62,953 nt of DNA from Methylophilaceae bacterium. Lineage in GTDB: Bacteria > Pseudomonadota > Gammaproteobacteria > Burkholderiales > Methylophilaceae. The notes beneath the pieces are model-generated. The model was not told the DNA's origin. It worked only from the letters and a program-made list of their open reading frames with translations, and ran no database searches. The position numbers and the translations under genes were made by a program. Of this stretch, positions 10,662 through 19,365 are shown one piece after another (the stretch's first letter is position 1; each line of letters begins with the position of its first letter). The DNA is taken from contig JAOKFJ010000005.1 of assembly GCA_028247015.1 (NCBI GenBank), positions 1 to 62,953 of the forward strand, in the 5' to 3' direction.

Positions 10662-11690
10662 ATGAGTTTTATTTCAAAACAACTTGTGTCTTGGCATAAA
10701 CTTCATGGTCGACATCAATTGCCATGGCAGCAGACAAAGAATCCTTATGCAATATGGATTTCTGAAATTATGCTTCAACAGACACAAGTATCAACTGTTA
10801 TTGAATATTATAAAAATTTTATGCAACGATTTCCAGATATTGAAAAATTAGCAAGTGCGGAGATTGATGATGTTAACGAATGCTGGAGTGGGCTTGGTTA
10901 TTATAGTCGCGCTAGAAATTTGCATGCATCAGCGAGAATTATTCTACAAAAATATAATGGCATTTTCCCAAAAAAGTATGAAAAAATCCTAGAGCTTCCG
11001 GGGATAGGAAGAACTACAGCAGGGGCAATATGCTCGTTTGCATACGGAAAGAATTATCCAATTCTTGATGGTAATGTTAAAAGAGTCTTTACACGATTCT
11101 ATGGAATTAAAGAGTGGCCAGGAAAGACTAAAGTTGAAAAAGAATTGTGGAAAATAGCAGATATGAATCTTCCAATAAGAGGAATTGAGATATATAACCA
11201 AGCTCTAATGGATTTAGGGGCAAGTTTGTGTAGTCGTGGAAAGCCTCAATGTTCAGAATGTCCTCTTAGGCAGTCATGTAAAAGTTTTCTTAATAACTGG
11301 ACAAAATTAATTCCTGCCTCTAAACCAAAGAAAATGATTCCAATTAAGGAAGGAAATATTATTATTATTCAATGTGATGGTGATATTTTATTTGTTAAAC
11401 GTAATCTTAATCAAGTATGGGGAGGACTTTGGTCATTACCTGAATTGGATAATCATATTGATTTAAATGAGTGGCTTTTAAGTTTATTAGATAGTAGAGA
11501 ATATCAGCTGATTAATTCTGGAAGGTCCCACGCAAATTTCTCACACTACAAATACCTTATAAATTATCAACATATTTTATTTAAGAAACTAAATGTTAAG
11601 CTCCCTGAAAATTTTATATGGATAAATCAATCAAAGATTCATCATGCAGGACTACCTGCCCCTATTAAAAAATTATTATCTACTTTATAA
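10662..11690 (+). CDS. mutY: Adenine DNA glycosylase MutY
   Basis: 342 residues. It removes adenine mispaired with 8-oxoguanine. The catalytic Glu35 (WISEIMLQQTQV), helix-hairpin-helix ELPGIGRTTAGAI (111-123), catalytic Asp136 (LDGNVKR) and 4Fe-4S ligands C190-x6-C197-x2-C200-x5-C206 are all present. A C-terminal NUDIX-like domain (from about 225) recognises the oxidised base. Its 3' end overlaps the convergent GNAT gene by 11 bases. Confidence 0.97.
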   Translation: MSFISKQLVSWHKLHGRHQLPWQQTKNPYAIWISEIMLQQTQVSTVIEYYKNFMQRFPDIEKLASAEIDDVNECWSGLGYYSRARNLHASARIILQKYNGIFPKKYEKILELPGIGRTTAGAICSFAYGKNYPILDGNVKRVFTRFYGIKEWPGKTKVEKELWKIADMNLPIRGIEIYNQALMDLGASLCSRGKPQCSECPLRQSCKSFLNNWTKLIPASKPKKMIPIKEGNIIIIQCDGDILFVKRNLNQVWGGLWSLPELDNHIDLNEWLLSLLDSREYQLINSGRSHANFSHYKYLINYQHILFKKLNVKLPENFIWINQSKIHHAGLPAPIKKLLSTL

Positions 11691-12120
11691 AAAACACCAT
11701 TTTTTTATGTTTAATTCCAGCTTCTTTGAAAATTTTTCCTTCCGCAATAAACCCAATTTTTTGATAAAAAGATAGGGCTTGTATTTGTGCTGAAATTATT
11801 ACTTTCTTAATGTTTTTATTTTTAGCTATTCGTATAATTTCATATACTAATTTACTTCCAAATCCTTGATTTCTTTTAGACTTAATAATAGCCATCCGCT
11901 CGAGGCGAACTATCTGATCTATATAGATTAAACGTGCACAGCCAATAGGCGTATTGTTAAAAATGAGTACAATATGCTTGGCTTTATTATCCCAATCATC
12001 CCACTCTAATGCTTCTGGAACCAATTGCTCTTTTATGAAAACAGACCTACGAATATGCATCAAAATTTTCTTTGCATCATTCCAGTTATATAATTTAAAT
12101 TTAAGGGTTGCGAGTGTCAT
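11680..12120 (-). CDS. GNAT-family N-acetyltransferase
   Basis: 146 residues with a GNAT fold. The acetyl-CoA pyrophosphate loop is KRNQGFGSKLV, and the C-terminal FYQKIGFIAEGKIF matches motif B. The N-terminal IRRSVFIKEQLVPEALEWD resembles the ElaA/YjcF branch. The substrate cannot be predicted. It is divergently arranged from the doxX-like gene, about 50 bases apart, and overlaps mutY at the 3' end. Confidence 0.8.
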   Translation of the reverse strand: MTLATLKFKLYNWNDAKKILMHIRRSVFIKEQLVPEALEWDDWDNKAKHIVLIFNNTPIGCARLIYIDQIVRLERMAIIKSKRNQGFGSKLVYEIIRIAKNKNIKKVIISAQIQALSFYQKIGFIAEGKIFKEAGIKHKKMVFFIK

Positions 12121-12170
12121 TATAAAAAGGCATTATTCAAACTAATTAATTTCAATCTAAGGATAGTATT

Positions 12171-12584
12171 ATGGAAAAGTTTATGGGCCTAATTGCTAGA
12201 ATATTATTAGCACTTATATTTTTTGTTTCAGTGTTATTGATACTTAACAATATTATCACGACACCTAATGGTTACTCGATGTATCAAGATATGTTGGGAG
12301 CACGAGGGTTGCCTGGTATTTTTGCTCCTATAAGTATTTTGATTCAATTTATTTTTGGATTATCCTTAATATTAGGCTATAAAATTAAAAAAACGGCTTA
12401 TATTTTGGCTGGATACACTTTCATTTGGGCAATTACTTACTTTTTGAACGCATTAGGTGGCCAGCCCCTATTATTGAATTCATTACAATATTTAGCACTT
12501 ACGGGTGGGTTACTTCACCTAGGCTCTAATCCAAATACTGGTTTTAGTTTAGATAGTTACTGTGCGGGAAATAAAAAGAAGTAA
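12171..12584 (+). CDS. DoxX-family small membrane protein
   Basis: 137 residues with four predicted membrane helices (about 6-26, 49-69, 75-92, 100-118). The layout and the start MGLIARILLALIFF fit DoxX/YphA-type proteins. Members occur in membrane redox or quinone-related settings, but the biochemical role is not settled. A Shine-Dalgarno (AAGGAT) lies 7 bases before the ATG. It stops 5 bases before the convergent nadA stop. Confidence 0.75.
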   Translation: MEKFMGLIARILLALIFFVSVLLILNNIITTPNGYSMYQDMLGARGLPGIFAPISILIQFIFGLSLILGYKIKKTAYILAGYTFIWAITYFLNALGGQPLLLNSLQYLALTGGLLHLGSNPNTGFSLDSYCAGNKKK

Positions 12585-12589
12585 TTCTT

Positions 12590-13687
12590 CTAGGAAATTT
12601 CAAGCATACGGTCTAAGGCTAGCTTTGCCGACAATGATTCATTTTCTGGCACCTTAATAATATTGACTGGATTATTATTTAGGATATTTTCTAGGGTCCA
12701 TGCTAAATGCTGAGGGTCAATCCGAGCCATTGTTGAACATTCGCATACAACATGTGACATAAATTGAACAAGCTTCCCTTCGGGCTTCATTTCATTTGCC
12801 AGGCGATTTACCAGATTTAATTCTGTACCTACCAACCATTTTGTATTTTCTTCAGAATTTTTAATGGTGTTTAAGATGAATTCTGTTGACCCCACAAAAT
12901 CAGAGTTTAAACAAACCTCGAAAGGTGATTCTGGATGTGATATTACTTTACCATCAGGGTGGGCTTTCCTAAAGAGATCAATATGTTCCGTTCTAAACAT
13001 TTGATGAACAGCACAGTGACCTTTCCATAATAAGACTTTAGCTTTTTTAATTGTTTCTATATCTAACCCACCAAGAGGTAAGTCTGGGTCCCAAATTGGC
13101 ATTTCCTCCAAAGGAATATTCATTTTATGTCCAGTCCATCTTCCTAAATTTTGATCTGGGAAGAATAAGACTTTTTCTTTCTGTTTAAATGCCCAATCTA
13201 GAATAGTAGGTGCATTTGTTGAGGTACAAACAACGCCACCATGATCCCCACAAAAAGCTTTAAGGTCAGCAGCAGAATTAATATATGTGATGGGAGTAAT
13301 TGATTTATTAAAATCAAGAACTTTTGATAACTCACGAAATGTTCTCTCAACCTTTGTAAGATTTGCCATATCTGCCATTGAACATCCTGCAGAAAGATCT
13401 GGTAAAACAGTTATCTGTTCTGGTCGAGACAGAATATTAGAGACCTCAGCCATGAAATGAACTCCAAGAAAGACTATATATTTAGCTTCTAAGGAACTTA
13501 CATATTTTGAAAGCTTTAAAGAGTCCCCAGTTAAATCTGCATGACGGTAAACTGTCTCATTTTGATAGTGGTGTCCTAAAATAACAACTTGATCGCCCAA
13601 TGCTTTTTTAGCTTCAATAATACGCTCTTGGCAGTCGTCATTTTTGAGTGTTTCAAATGCATCAAATTTAATTGTCGTAGTGTTCAT
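12590..13687 (-). CDS. nadA: Quinolinate synthase NadA
   Basis: 365 residues. It condenses iminoaspartate with dihydroxyacetone phosphate to make quinolinate for NAD. Cluster-binding cysteines of the family are visible at C102 (SAGCSMADM), C225 (KGHCAVHQ) and C315/C317 (VVCECSTM). The N-terminal GHHYQNETVYRHADLTGDS is characteristic. It is the last gene of the long minus-strand cluster, 9 bases after nudB. nadB and nadC are not in the window. Confidence 0.97.
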   Translation of the reverse strand: MNTTTIKFDAFETLKNDDCQERIIEAKKALGDQVVILGHHYQNETVYRHADLTGDSLKLSKYVSSLEAKYIVFLGVHFMAEVSNILSRPEQITVLPDLSAGCSMADMANLTKVERTFRELSKVLDFNKSITPITYINSAADLKAFCGDHGGVVCTSTNAPTILDWAFKQKEKVLFFPDQNLGRWTGHKMNIPLEEMPIWDPDLPLGGLDIETIKKAKVLLWKGHCAVHQMFRTEHIDLFRKAHPDGKVISHPESPFEVCLNSDFVGSTEFILNTIKNSEENTKWLVGTELNLVNRLANEMKPEGKLVQFMSHVVCECSTMARIDPQHLAWTLENILNNNPVNIIKVPENESLSAKLALDRMLEIS

Positions 13688-13696
13688 TTTTTTATT

Positions 13697-14155
13697 TTAT
13701 CTTTTTAAGGTCTGAATTTCATGTAATTTTTCTAAAGCAATTACATTTGTCCATGAAAAAACTTTTTTCTTTGCATCCTCAATATTAACCCATTCATATT
13801 CTATATGTTCAGAAGGAGAAAGTTTTATAAGAGTTTTTAAGGGGATCTCTAAACCGAATATGTGTTCAATATTATGGGTTATATTTGGCTCATAACGGTG
13901 CCGCCAGTGCTTATATATTTCATACTGGTGATTTAATTTCCAGTCATGCAAAAAATACTCATTAGTATTAATCCCAGTTTCTTCATAAACTTCTCTTCTG
14001 GCAGCCTCTATTAAGGTTTCTTTTTTTTCAATACTACCTGTAACAGACTGCCAATAATTTTTTCTATCTGCACGATGAAGCAATAAGATGCTTGATTGTT
14101 TGGTGTAAATAACAACAAGGACAGATATAGGGATTTTATAAAGTTTTTTTTTCAA
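13697..14155 (-). CDS. nudB: Dihydroneopterin triphosphate diphosphatase NudB (NUDIX)
   Basis: 152 residues with a perfect NUDIX box: G-x5-E-x7-R-E-x2-E-E-x-G-I, starting at GSIEKKE. The rest (HDWKLNHQYEIY, WRHRYEPNITHNIEHIFGLE) matches NudB, the folate-pathway enzyme that removes diphosphate from dihydroneopterin triphosphate. Its ATG overlaps the ispH stop by 4 bases. Confidence 0.88.
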   Translation of the reverse strand: MKKKLYKIPISVLVVIYTKQSSILLLHRADRKNYWQSVTGSIEKKETLIEAARREVYEETGINTNEYFLHDWKLNHQYEIYKHWRHRYEPNITHNIEHIFGLEIPLKTLIKLSPSEHIEYEWVNIEDAKKKVFSWTNVIALEKLHEIQTLKR

Positions 14156-15096
14156 ATGACTGGTAGTTTAAAAATAACGTTTTCTTCAATACCATTAATT
14201 TCTGAGATATGAATATCACTATATTTTTTTATCTCAGAAATTAGTTGTTGAACAAGAATTTCTGGGGCTGAAGCCCCTGCAGTAATACCAATATTTTTCT
14301 TATTATTTAAGATAGAAGGATCAAATAAGGACATATTATCTATAAGAATTGCTTTAACTTTATGTTGATTTGCTATTTCTGCTAGACGATTAGAATTCGA
14401 ACTATTTATTGACCCTACAACAAAAATTAAATCCTGCTGCTTTAGCATTGCTTTGACAGCATCTTGTCTATTTTGCGTTGCGTAACATATGTCGCTACTT
14501 TGAGGTTCCTTAATATTTGGAAACTTAGCTTTTAAGGCACAAATAATTTCAGAAGTATCATCAACCGAGAGGGTAGTTTGGCTTACATAACTTATTTTAG
14601 TTGTTGCGACGATTGATAATTTTTTAACATCTTCAACAGACTCAATTAAATGAATAGAGGCGTCGGGAGAATTTTTTTCTATTTGGCCCATTGTCCCCTC
14701 TACCTCAGGGTGGCCTTTATGCCCAATCATAAGGATATGATAATCATCATCATAAAGCCGATGCACCTCTTTATGCACTTTTGTTACCAAAGGACATGTG
14801 GCATCAATAGAGATGAGATGAAATTTATCTGCATTTTCCCTAATGGCTTTTGATACACCGTGCGCACTAAAAATAATATGGCTGCCAGGTGGAATCTTTT
14901 TTATATTGTTAACAAAAATAGCACCTTTTTTCTTTAAATTATTAATAACATAACTGTTGTGAACAACTTCATTTCTAACATAGATTGGAGCACCATATTT
15001 TTTTAGTGCCTCTTCAACAATTAGTATTGCTCTTTCAACACCAGCACAAAACCCTCTGGGATTGGCTAAAGCAATATTTATAATATTTTCTTTCAT
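14152..15096 (-). CDS. ispH: 4-hydroxy-3-methylbut-2-enyl diphosphate reductase IspH
   Basis: Last enzyme of the MEP isoprenoid pathway, producing IPP and DMAPP. LANPRGFCAGVERAI at the N-terminus carries the first of three 4Fe-4S cysteines, and the middle DATCPLVTKVH and later SSDICYATQNRQ carry the others. I choose the ATG ending at 15096 (314 residues, like E. coli) over a GTG nine codons upstream that lies inside lysA. Family members begin a few residues before LANPRGF. It starts 8 bases after the lysA stop. Confidence 0.95.
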   Translation of the reverse strand: MKENIINIALANPRGFCAGVERAILIVEEALKKYGAPIYVRNEVVHNSYVINNLKKKGAIFVNNIKKIPPGSHIIFSAHGVSKAIRENADKFHLISIDATCPLVTKVHKEVHRLYDDDYHILMIGHKGHPEVEGTMGQIEKNSPDASIHLIESVEDVKKLSIVATTKISYVSQTTLSVDDTSEIICALKAKFPNIKEPQSSDICYATQNRQDAVKAMLKQQDLIFVVGSINSSNSNRLAEIANQHKVKAILIDNMSLFDPSILNNKKNIGITAGASAPEILVQQLISEIKKYSDIHISEINGIEENVIFKLPVI

Positions 15097-15103
15097 GGCT
15101 AAA

Positions 15104-16354
15104 TTAAGGAAGTATAGACTCACCGGAAATTAGATGTTCGAATGTTTCTCGCTCTCTTATAATGTGAGATTTTTCGTTATCAACTAATATTTCTACAGAT
15201 CTTGGACGAGTATTATAATTAGAACTCATACTCATTCCATAAGCCCCTGTATCCAGAATTGCCAATAAATCTTTATTTTTGATAGATAAAAGCCTATTTT
15301 TTCCAAAGAAGTCACCTGTTTCACAAACTGGGCCAACAATGTCATATTCTTTTTTGTCTAAATTATGGCTGATGATATTAATAATTTCATGATACGCATC
15401 ATAGAGAGAAGGACGCATAAGATCATTCATTGCTGCATCAACAATAGCAAAATTTTTGCTATTTCCTTCTTTAATATATTCTATACTAGTTAATAAAACA
15501 CCAGCTTTCGCAATTAGAGATCTTCCTGGCTCAACAATAATTTTTAATTTCCGATTACCTATTACCTGATTAATTGCATCTGCGTAATCTGAAAAGCTTG
15601 GTGGCAATTCATCTTTATAGTTAATTCCAAGACCACCACCAATATCGAAGTGCTCAATATTAATATCCAGAGTTTTAAGGTGATCAATTAACGCAACAAG
15701 TTTTTTTGCAGAGTCGATGAAGGGATTTATTTCTGTAATTTGTGATCCGATATGACAATCAATACCTTTTATGACAATAGAATCTAAATTTTTTGCAAGT
15801 AAATATAACTCAATTGATTTTTTTTCGTCGACTCCGAATTTATTATCTTTAAGACCAGTTGATATATAGGGGTGTGTTTTTGCATCAACATTCGGATTTA
15901 CTCTAATAGAGATAGCAGCTTTCTTATTTAAGCTCTTTGCTATTGATTGAATTCGATAAAGCTCTCCTTCAGATTCGACATTAAAAGCTAATATGTCATG
16001 ACTTATTGCAAGGCCAATTTCTTCGATAGATTTACCTATACCTGAGAATACTAATTTCTTTGGATCGCCCTTAGCTGCAATAACTCTTTTAAGCTCTCCC
16101 CCGGAAACAATATCAAAACCAGCACCCTGTTTTGCCAATAAATTTAAAATAGCAATATTAGAATTTGCTTTTACGGCGAAACAGACTAAGGGATTTAATT
16201 TAATGAAAGATTTTTTAAAATTAATGAATGTATCTTCAATTATTTTTTTAGAATATACGTATGCAGGCGTACCATATTCATCTGCAAGTTTTTTAACAGG
16301 TACATTTTCTATTAAAAAAGCCCCCTTTTTAGAGTAAATCATTGATTTAGACAT
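15104..16354 (-). CDS. lysA: Diaminopimelate decarboxylase LysA
   Basis: 416 residues, PLP enzyme of fold type III that converts meso-diaminopimelate to lysine. The PLP lysine is Lys62 (FAVKANSN). HIGSQ, GGGLGINY, EPGRSLIA and the substrate-contacting CETGDFFG are all present. It lies immediately downstream of lptM (6 bases), a pairing conserved widely in proteobacteria. Confidence 0.97.
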   Translation of the reverse strand: MSKSMIYSKKGAFLIENVPVKKLADEYGTPAYVYSKKIIEDTFINFKKSFIKLNPLVCFAVKANSNIAILNLLAKQGAGFDIVSGGELKRVIAAKGDPKKLVFSGIGKSIEEIGLAISHDILAFNVESEGELYRIQSIAKSLNKKAAISIRVNPNVDAKTHPYISTGLKDNKFGVDEKKSIELYLLAKNLDSIVIKGIDCHIGSQITEINPFIDSAKKLVALIDHLKTLDINIEHFDIGGGLGINYKDELPPSFSDYADAINQVIGNRKLKIIVEPGRSLIAKAGVLLTSIEYIKEGNSKNFAIVDAAMNDLMRPSLYDAYHEIINIISHNLDKKEYDIVGPVCETGDFFGKNRLLSIKNKDLLAILDTGAYGMSMSSNYNTRPRSVEILVDNEKSHIIRERETFEHLISGESILP

Positions 16355-16360
16355 AAAATA

Positions 16361-16519
16361 TTAAGTGATACTAGTTTGATAATAATGATAATTTAAATCT
16401 ATTATATGTGACTCAGTTTGTGGATATTTTTCCTCTGGAATATATAAAGATCCTTTTGTTCCGCATGAGACCAAAAGAATACAAATTATTATTATTGAGC
16501 TTAGAGAGAATATATTCAT
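16361..16519 (-). CDS. lptM: LPS-assembly lipoprotein LptM (YifL-like), small ORF
   Basis: A 52-codon reading frame easily missed. The protein begins MNIFSLSSIIIICILLVSC, with a lipobox (L-V-S-C), followed directly by GTKGSLYIPEEKYP. This matches the LptM signature after the lipidated cysteine (C-G-x-K-G-x-L-Y-x-P). AAGGAA precedes the ATG by 6 bases. Known LptM assists LptDE maturation in the outer membrane. The position just upstream of lysA is the usual one. The remainder (tyrosine/histidine-rich tail) shows no further motif. Confidence 0.85.
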   Translation of the reverse strand: MNIFSLSSIIIICILLVSCGTKGSLYIPEEKYPQTESHIIDLNYHYYQTSIT

Positions 16520-16555
16520 AAATTTTTCCTTAGAAATCATTTTATCATTAAAAAA

Positions 16556-17071
16556 TTATTTATTGATATTAAGATTAAGAAGAGACCTTGTGACTATTCC
16601 ATTTACTAAACCAAAAAATAGAGCAGAAATCATAAAAATAGGTAATAGATAAAAAATACCATCATGAGGAATTATCCAAAATCTTACTATTAAAAGCTGA
16701 CCAATAATATGTGCAAAAGCTGCAATTACACTTAAGCTAATTACACTAAAATATTTTCCATTAATGCCTTTGAATATAAATAAAAATAAGAGGCTGAATA
16801 TAGAACCAGCGAGACTTAAAAAAAATGTTGGGCCAAGAAAGGTTCCCACAATGATGCTTACGATAAATACTCGAATAATAGAGACCCATACGGCTGTAAC
16901 AAAATCAAATTTAATGATAGTAAAAAGAATAATGATATTAGCGATTCCTGGTTTGACACCAGGTATAGGGCTTGGGAAAAAAAATTCAATTAATGATAAA
17001 GCTATTGCAATAGCTGTTAATTTAGCTACTTTATGATCTTGATTAATTATTTTAATAATTGAGCGAGTCAT
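16556..17071 (-). CDS. Gx transporter / heptaprenyl diphosphate synthase component I-like membrane protein
   Basis: 171 residues from the ATG at 17071, with about five membrane helices. The N-terminal LTAIAIALSLIEFFFPSPIPGVKPGIAN fits the family annotated as Gx transporter or heptaprenyl diphosphate synthase component I. An in-frame ATG 54 bases upstream (17125) is rejected because it would extend deep into the preceding gene, while 17071 begins just before the conserved region. It overlaps the NusG_II gene by 20 bases and follows apbE in the same operon. In other bacteria this trio accompanies flavin-based extracytoplasmic electron transfer; no catalytic role is demonstrable here. Confidence 0.75.
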   Translation of the reverse strand: MTRSIIKIINQDHKVAKLTAIAIALSLIEFFFPSPIPGVKPGIANIIILFTIIKFDFVTAVWVSIIRVFIVSIIVGTFLGPTFFLSLAGSIFSLLFLFIFKGINGKYFSVISLSVIAAFAHIIGQLLIVRFWIIPHDGIFYLLPIFMISALFFGLVNGIVTRSLLNLNINK

Positions 17072-17450
17072 AATCTGTTTGATTGCCAATAATTGAAATA
17101 TAAATTTGATTTGGTACACAGACAATACTCTGGTTAATTTGATTTATCCATCCTTGATGAATACAGTATTTTTTGGTGCAAGGCGACTTTGAAATTCTAA
17201 CCTTTCCAGAGTCAATAATAACTTCAGTTTTTCCGACTGGACCTTCAATTACTTTAGTTACATTTTGATTTAGACTGAATGAGCCTATTTCTTGCTTTCC
17301 CATATCAATTTTAAGATATTCACCTTGTGGAAAATTCCATAATATTGACGAGAGGTAAGTAGTCAGTACGATAAAAATAATAATTGTAAATAAGTCACCT
17401 ATTTGAATTTTACTAATGAACTGTAATATTTTTTTCATCAATTTCTTCAT
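17052..17450 (-). CDS. NusG domain II-containing membrane-anchored protein
   Basis: 132 residues: one N-terminal membrane helix (about 20-40), then an extracytoplasmic NusG_II-type beta domain. The family's conserved cysteines are present in SPCTKKYCIHQGWI and SIVCVPN. A second ATG four codons in (17438) has a better ribosome site (GAAG). It overlaps apbE by 38 bases and the Gx gene by 20. Despite the name it is unrelated in role to transcription factor NusG. It is probably part of a flavin-dependent electron-transfer module with ApbE. Confidence 0.78.
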   Translation of the reverse strand: MKKLMKKILQFISKIQIGDLFTIIIFIVLTTYLSSILWNFPQGEYLKIDMGKQEIGSFSLNQNVTKVIEGPVGKTEVIIDSGKVRISKSPCTKKYCIHQGWINQINQSIVCVPNQIYISIIGNQTDYDSLNY

Positions 17451-18450
17451 GCCATTTTATTAGGTTTAACATATCATTACTAATTGAAATTTTACCGTCA
17501 GTCATTATTATCATATAAAAATCTATACCTAATTCTTTAGCAATACTATATTTTAAATTTTCAGGGGCAATAAATAGAGGTTTTGAATAAACATCTGATA
17601 ATGTTCCTGAGAACTCAATTGGGGGAAGTAATACGGTAGCTGATTGAGCATTAGTTGCAGGGTATCCTGTATTAGGGTCAATTAAATGTGAATATCTTTG
17701 ATTGTCTACTATAAAATATCTTTGGTAGTCACCTGACGTTCCGATTGACCACCCCGGACTCAGACTGATTGATCCAATTGAATTTGGTTTTCTGGGGTGT
17801 TGAATGCCAACAACCCAATTTCTATCCCCGTGTTTACCCAAGGCCAGAATATTACCTCCTATATTAATTAGAGCATTATTTATATTATTTTCATCAAGAA
17901 TTTTTTTTGCTTGATCTAGTGCATACCCTTTTGCATAGCCACCTAGATCAAGTTTTATATTATTATTATTAGACCTTAAATAGCCTCTCTGGATAATTAT
18001 TTCTGACATATGTGGAAGATTTCTTTGAAGATTATCAATCACTATTGAATTAGGCCTATTTGTAGAAAATTCCTCTGCATGAAATCCCCATGCTTCAACT
18101 AAATTGCCTATGGCGGGGTTAAAGTAGCCATATGTTTTTAATTCGAGTTCTTTGTTATGATTGATGATTGAAATAATTTCTGTATCTTCTGTTGTATATA
18201 TTTCTTGGTTTTTAATTGATTGATTTATTTCTTGAACAATACTTTTTTCCCAGGGATGGAGGTATTCATGAAGTCTTCGAAACTCATTAAAAACTAGTTC
18301 TATCGCATTAGTGGCTTTATCGCTAGTTTCTCCATAAATTGTTACTTCGACTATGGTTCCAAAAATATAATCTTTTTTTTGAATTGTCTCATTTTGGCCG
18401 CAGCCTGTTAGAAAAAATACCAATAGGACTATTAATTTATTGAAGTGCAT
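17413..18450 (-). CDS. apbE: FAD:protein FMN transferase ApbE
   Basis: 345 residues. Signal peptide with lipobox LTGC places the lipidated cysteine at residue 17, so it acts on the periplasmic side of a membrane. It uses FAD to attach FMN covalently to a threonine or serine of target proteins. Conserved blocks: LDLGGYAKGYALD, NIGGNILALG, SGDYQRYF and SHLIDPNTGYPA. It overlaps gshB by 14 bases and the NusG_II gene by 38. No protein with an obvious FMN-acceptor motif was seen in the window, so the target must be encoded elsewhere or be unrecognised. Confidence 0.93.
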   Translation of the reverse strand: MHFNKLIVLLVFFLTGCGQNETIQKKDYIFGTIVEVTIYGETSDKATNAIELVFNEFRRLHEYLHPWEKSIVQEINQSIKNQEIYTTEDTEIISIINHNKELELKTYGYFNPAIGNLVEAWGFHAEEFSTNRPNSIVIDNLQRNLPHMSEIIIQRGYLRSNNNNIKLDLGGYAKGYALDQAKKILDENNINNALINIGGNILALGKHGDRNWVVGIQHPRKPNSIGSISLSPGWSIGTSGDYQRYFIVDNQRYSHLIDPNTGYPATNAQSATVLLPPIEFSGTLSDVYSKPLFIAPENLKYSIAKELGIDFYMIIMTDGKISISNDMLNLIKWHEEIDEKNITVH

Positions 18451-19360
18451 TGATTATAAATTCGGCATAATTAATATTAGATTGATTTTGAATTTCTACT
18501 AAGCCTGTAGGGCTAGTTACATTTATCTCTGTAAGATAACAGCCAATAATATCTATCCCAACAAAGTTAAGGTTTTTTTCTAGTAAATACGGCTTGATTC
18601 TACTAATAATAATCTCATCATTTTTATTAATTTTTCTTATTACGCCGGAACCTCCTTTTGCTAGATTTGCTCTTATTTCATCAGATTGTGGAATTCTTGT
18701 TAAGCCATATGGTAAGGGCTCTCCGTTCACTAAAATAATTCGAGTATCCCCCTCTGATATTTCTGGGATAAATTTTTGTACCATAATTGAGTGATGAGAA
18801 TCACTAATCATAGTTTCTAGGATAACATTTAAATTTTTATCTTTATTTGTAACCATAAAAATTCCATTTCCAGCCATTCCGTCTAATGGCTTTAAAATAA
18901 CTTTTTTATATTTTGATATAAACTCCTTAATGGCAGAAAAAGAACTCGTAACAAGAGAAGGTACAATTAAATCATTAAATTGTAAGATAGATAATTTTTC
19001 GTTATGACTTCTTATAGACGAAGAATCATTAAATATTTTAATATCATTGGACTTTATGTGATCAAGAATATGGGTAAGGTTTAAGTAAGAACCATCAAAT
19101 GGAGGATCTTTTCTTATAAATATTTTATTAAAATACTGAATATTATTTTTTGTTATATTACTAGAAGTTATAGATTTATTTATCGCTTCGATTTTTTGGT
19201 ATTCAACTTCAATATTCATTTCTGAGTCAATTGAAATTGCATCAATAGTAGAATAAAAAATATTAATTTTTTGACGTAAGCACTCTTTCATCAATATAAT
19301 AGTGGTGTCTTTATGTAATGCTAAGCTCTCAATGGGGTCTATTATAAAAAGATAATTCAT
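18437..19360 (-). CDS. gshB: Glutathione synthetase GshB
   Basis: 307 residues, ATP-grasp enzyme adding glycine to gamma-glutamylcysteine. Typical blocks include IRKDPPFDGSYLN, VILKPLDGMAGNGIF, EGDTRIILVNGEP and EINVTSPTGLVEI. It lies 5 bases after gshA, giving a two-gene glutathione unit. The overlap with apbE suggests cotranscription with the flavin module. Confidence 0.96.
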   Translation of the reverse strand: MNYLFIIDPIESLALHKDTTIILMKECLRQKINIFYSTIDAISIDSEMNIEVEYQKIEAINKSITSSNITKNNIQYFNKIFIRKDPPFDGSYLNLTHILDHIKSNDIKIFNDSSSIRSHNEKLSILQFNDLIVPSLVTSSFSAIKEFISKYKKVILKPLDGMAGNGIFMVTNKDKNLNVILETMISDSHHSIMVQKFIPEISEGDTRIILVNGEPLPYGLTRIPQSDEIRANLAKGGSGVIRKINKNDEIIISRIKPYLLEKNLNFVGIDIIGCYLTEINVTSPTGLVEIQNQSNINYAEFIINALQ

Positions 19361-19365
19361 AGTAT

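Noticed and set aside
12577-12591. Hairpin AGAAG-TAATT-CTTCT as a doxX/nadA bidirectional terminator
   Set aside because: Only five pairs, AT-rich, and no proper T-run after the stem on the plus strand.
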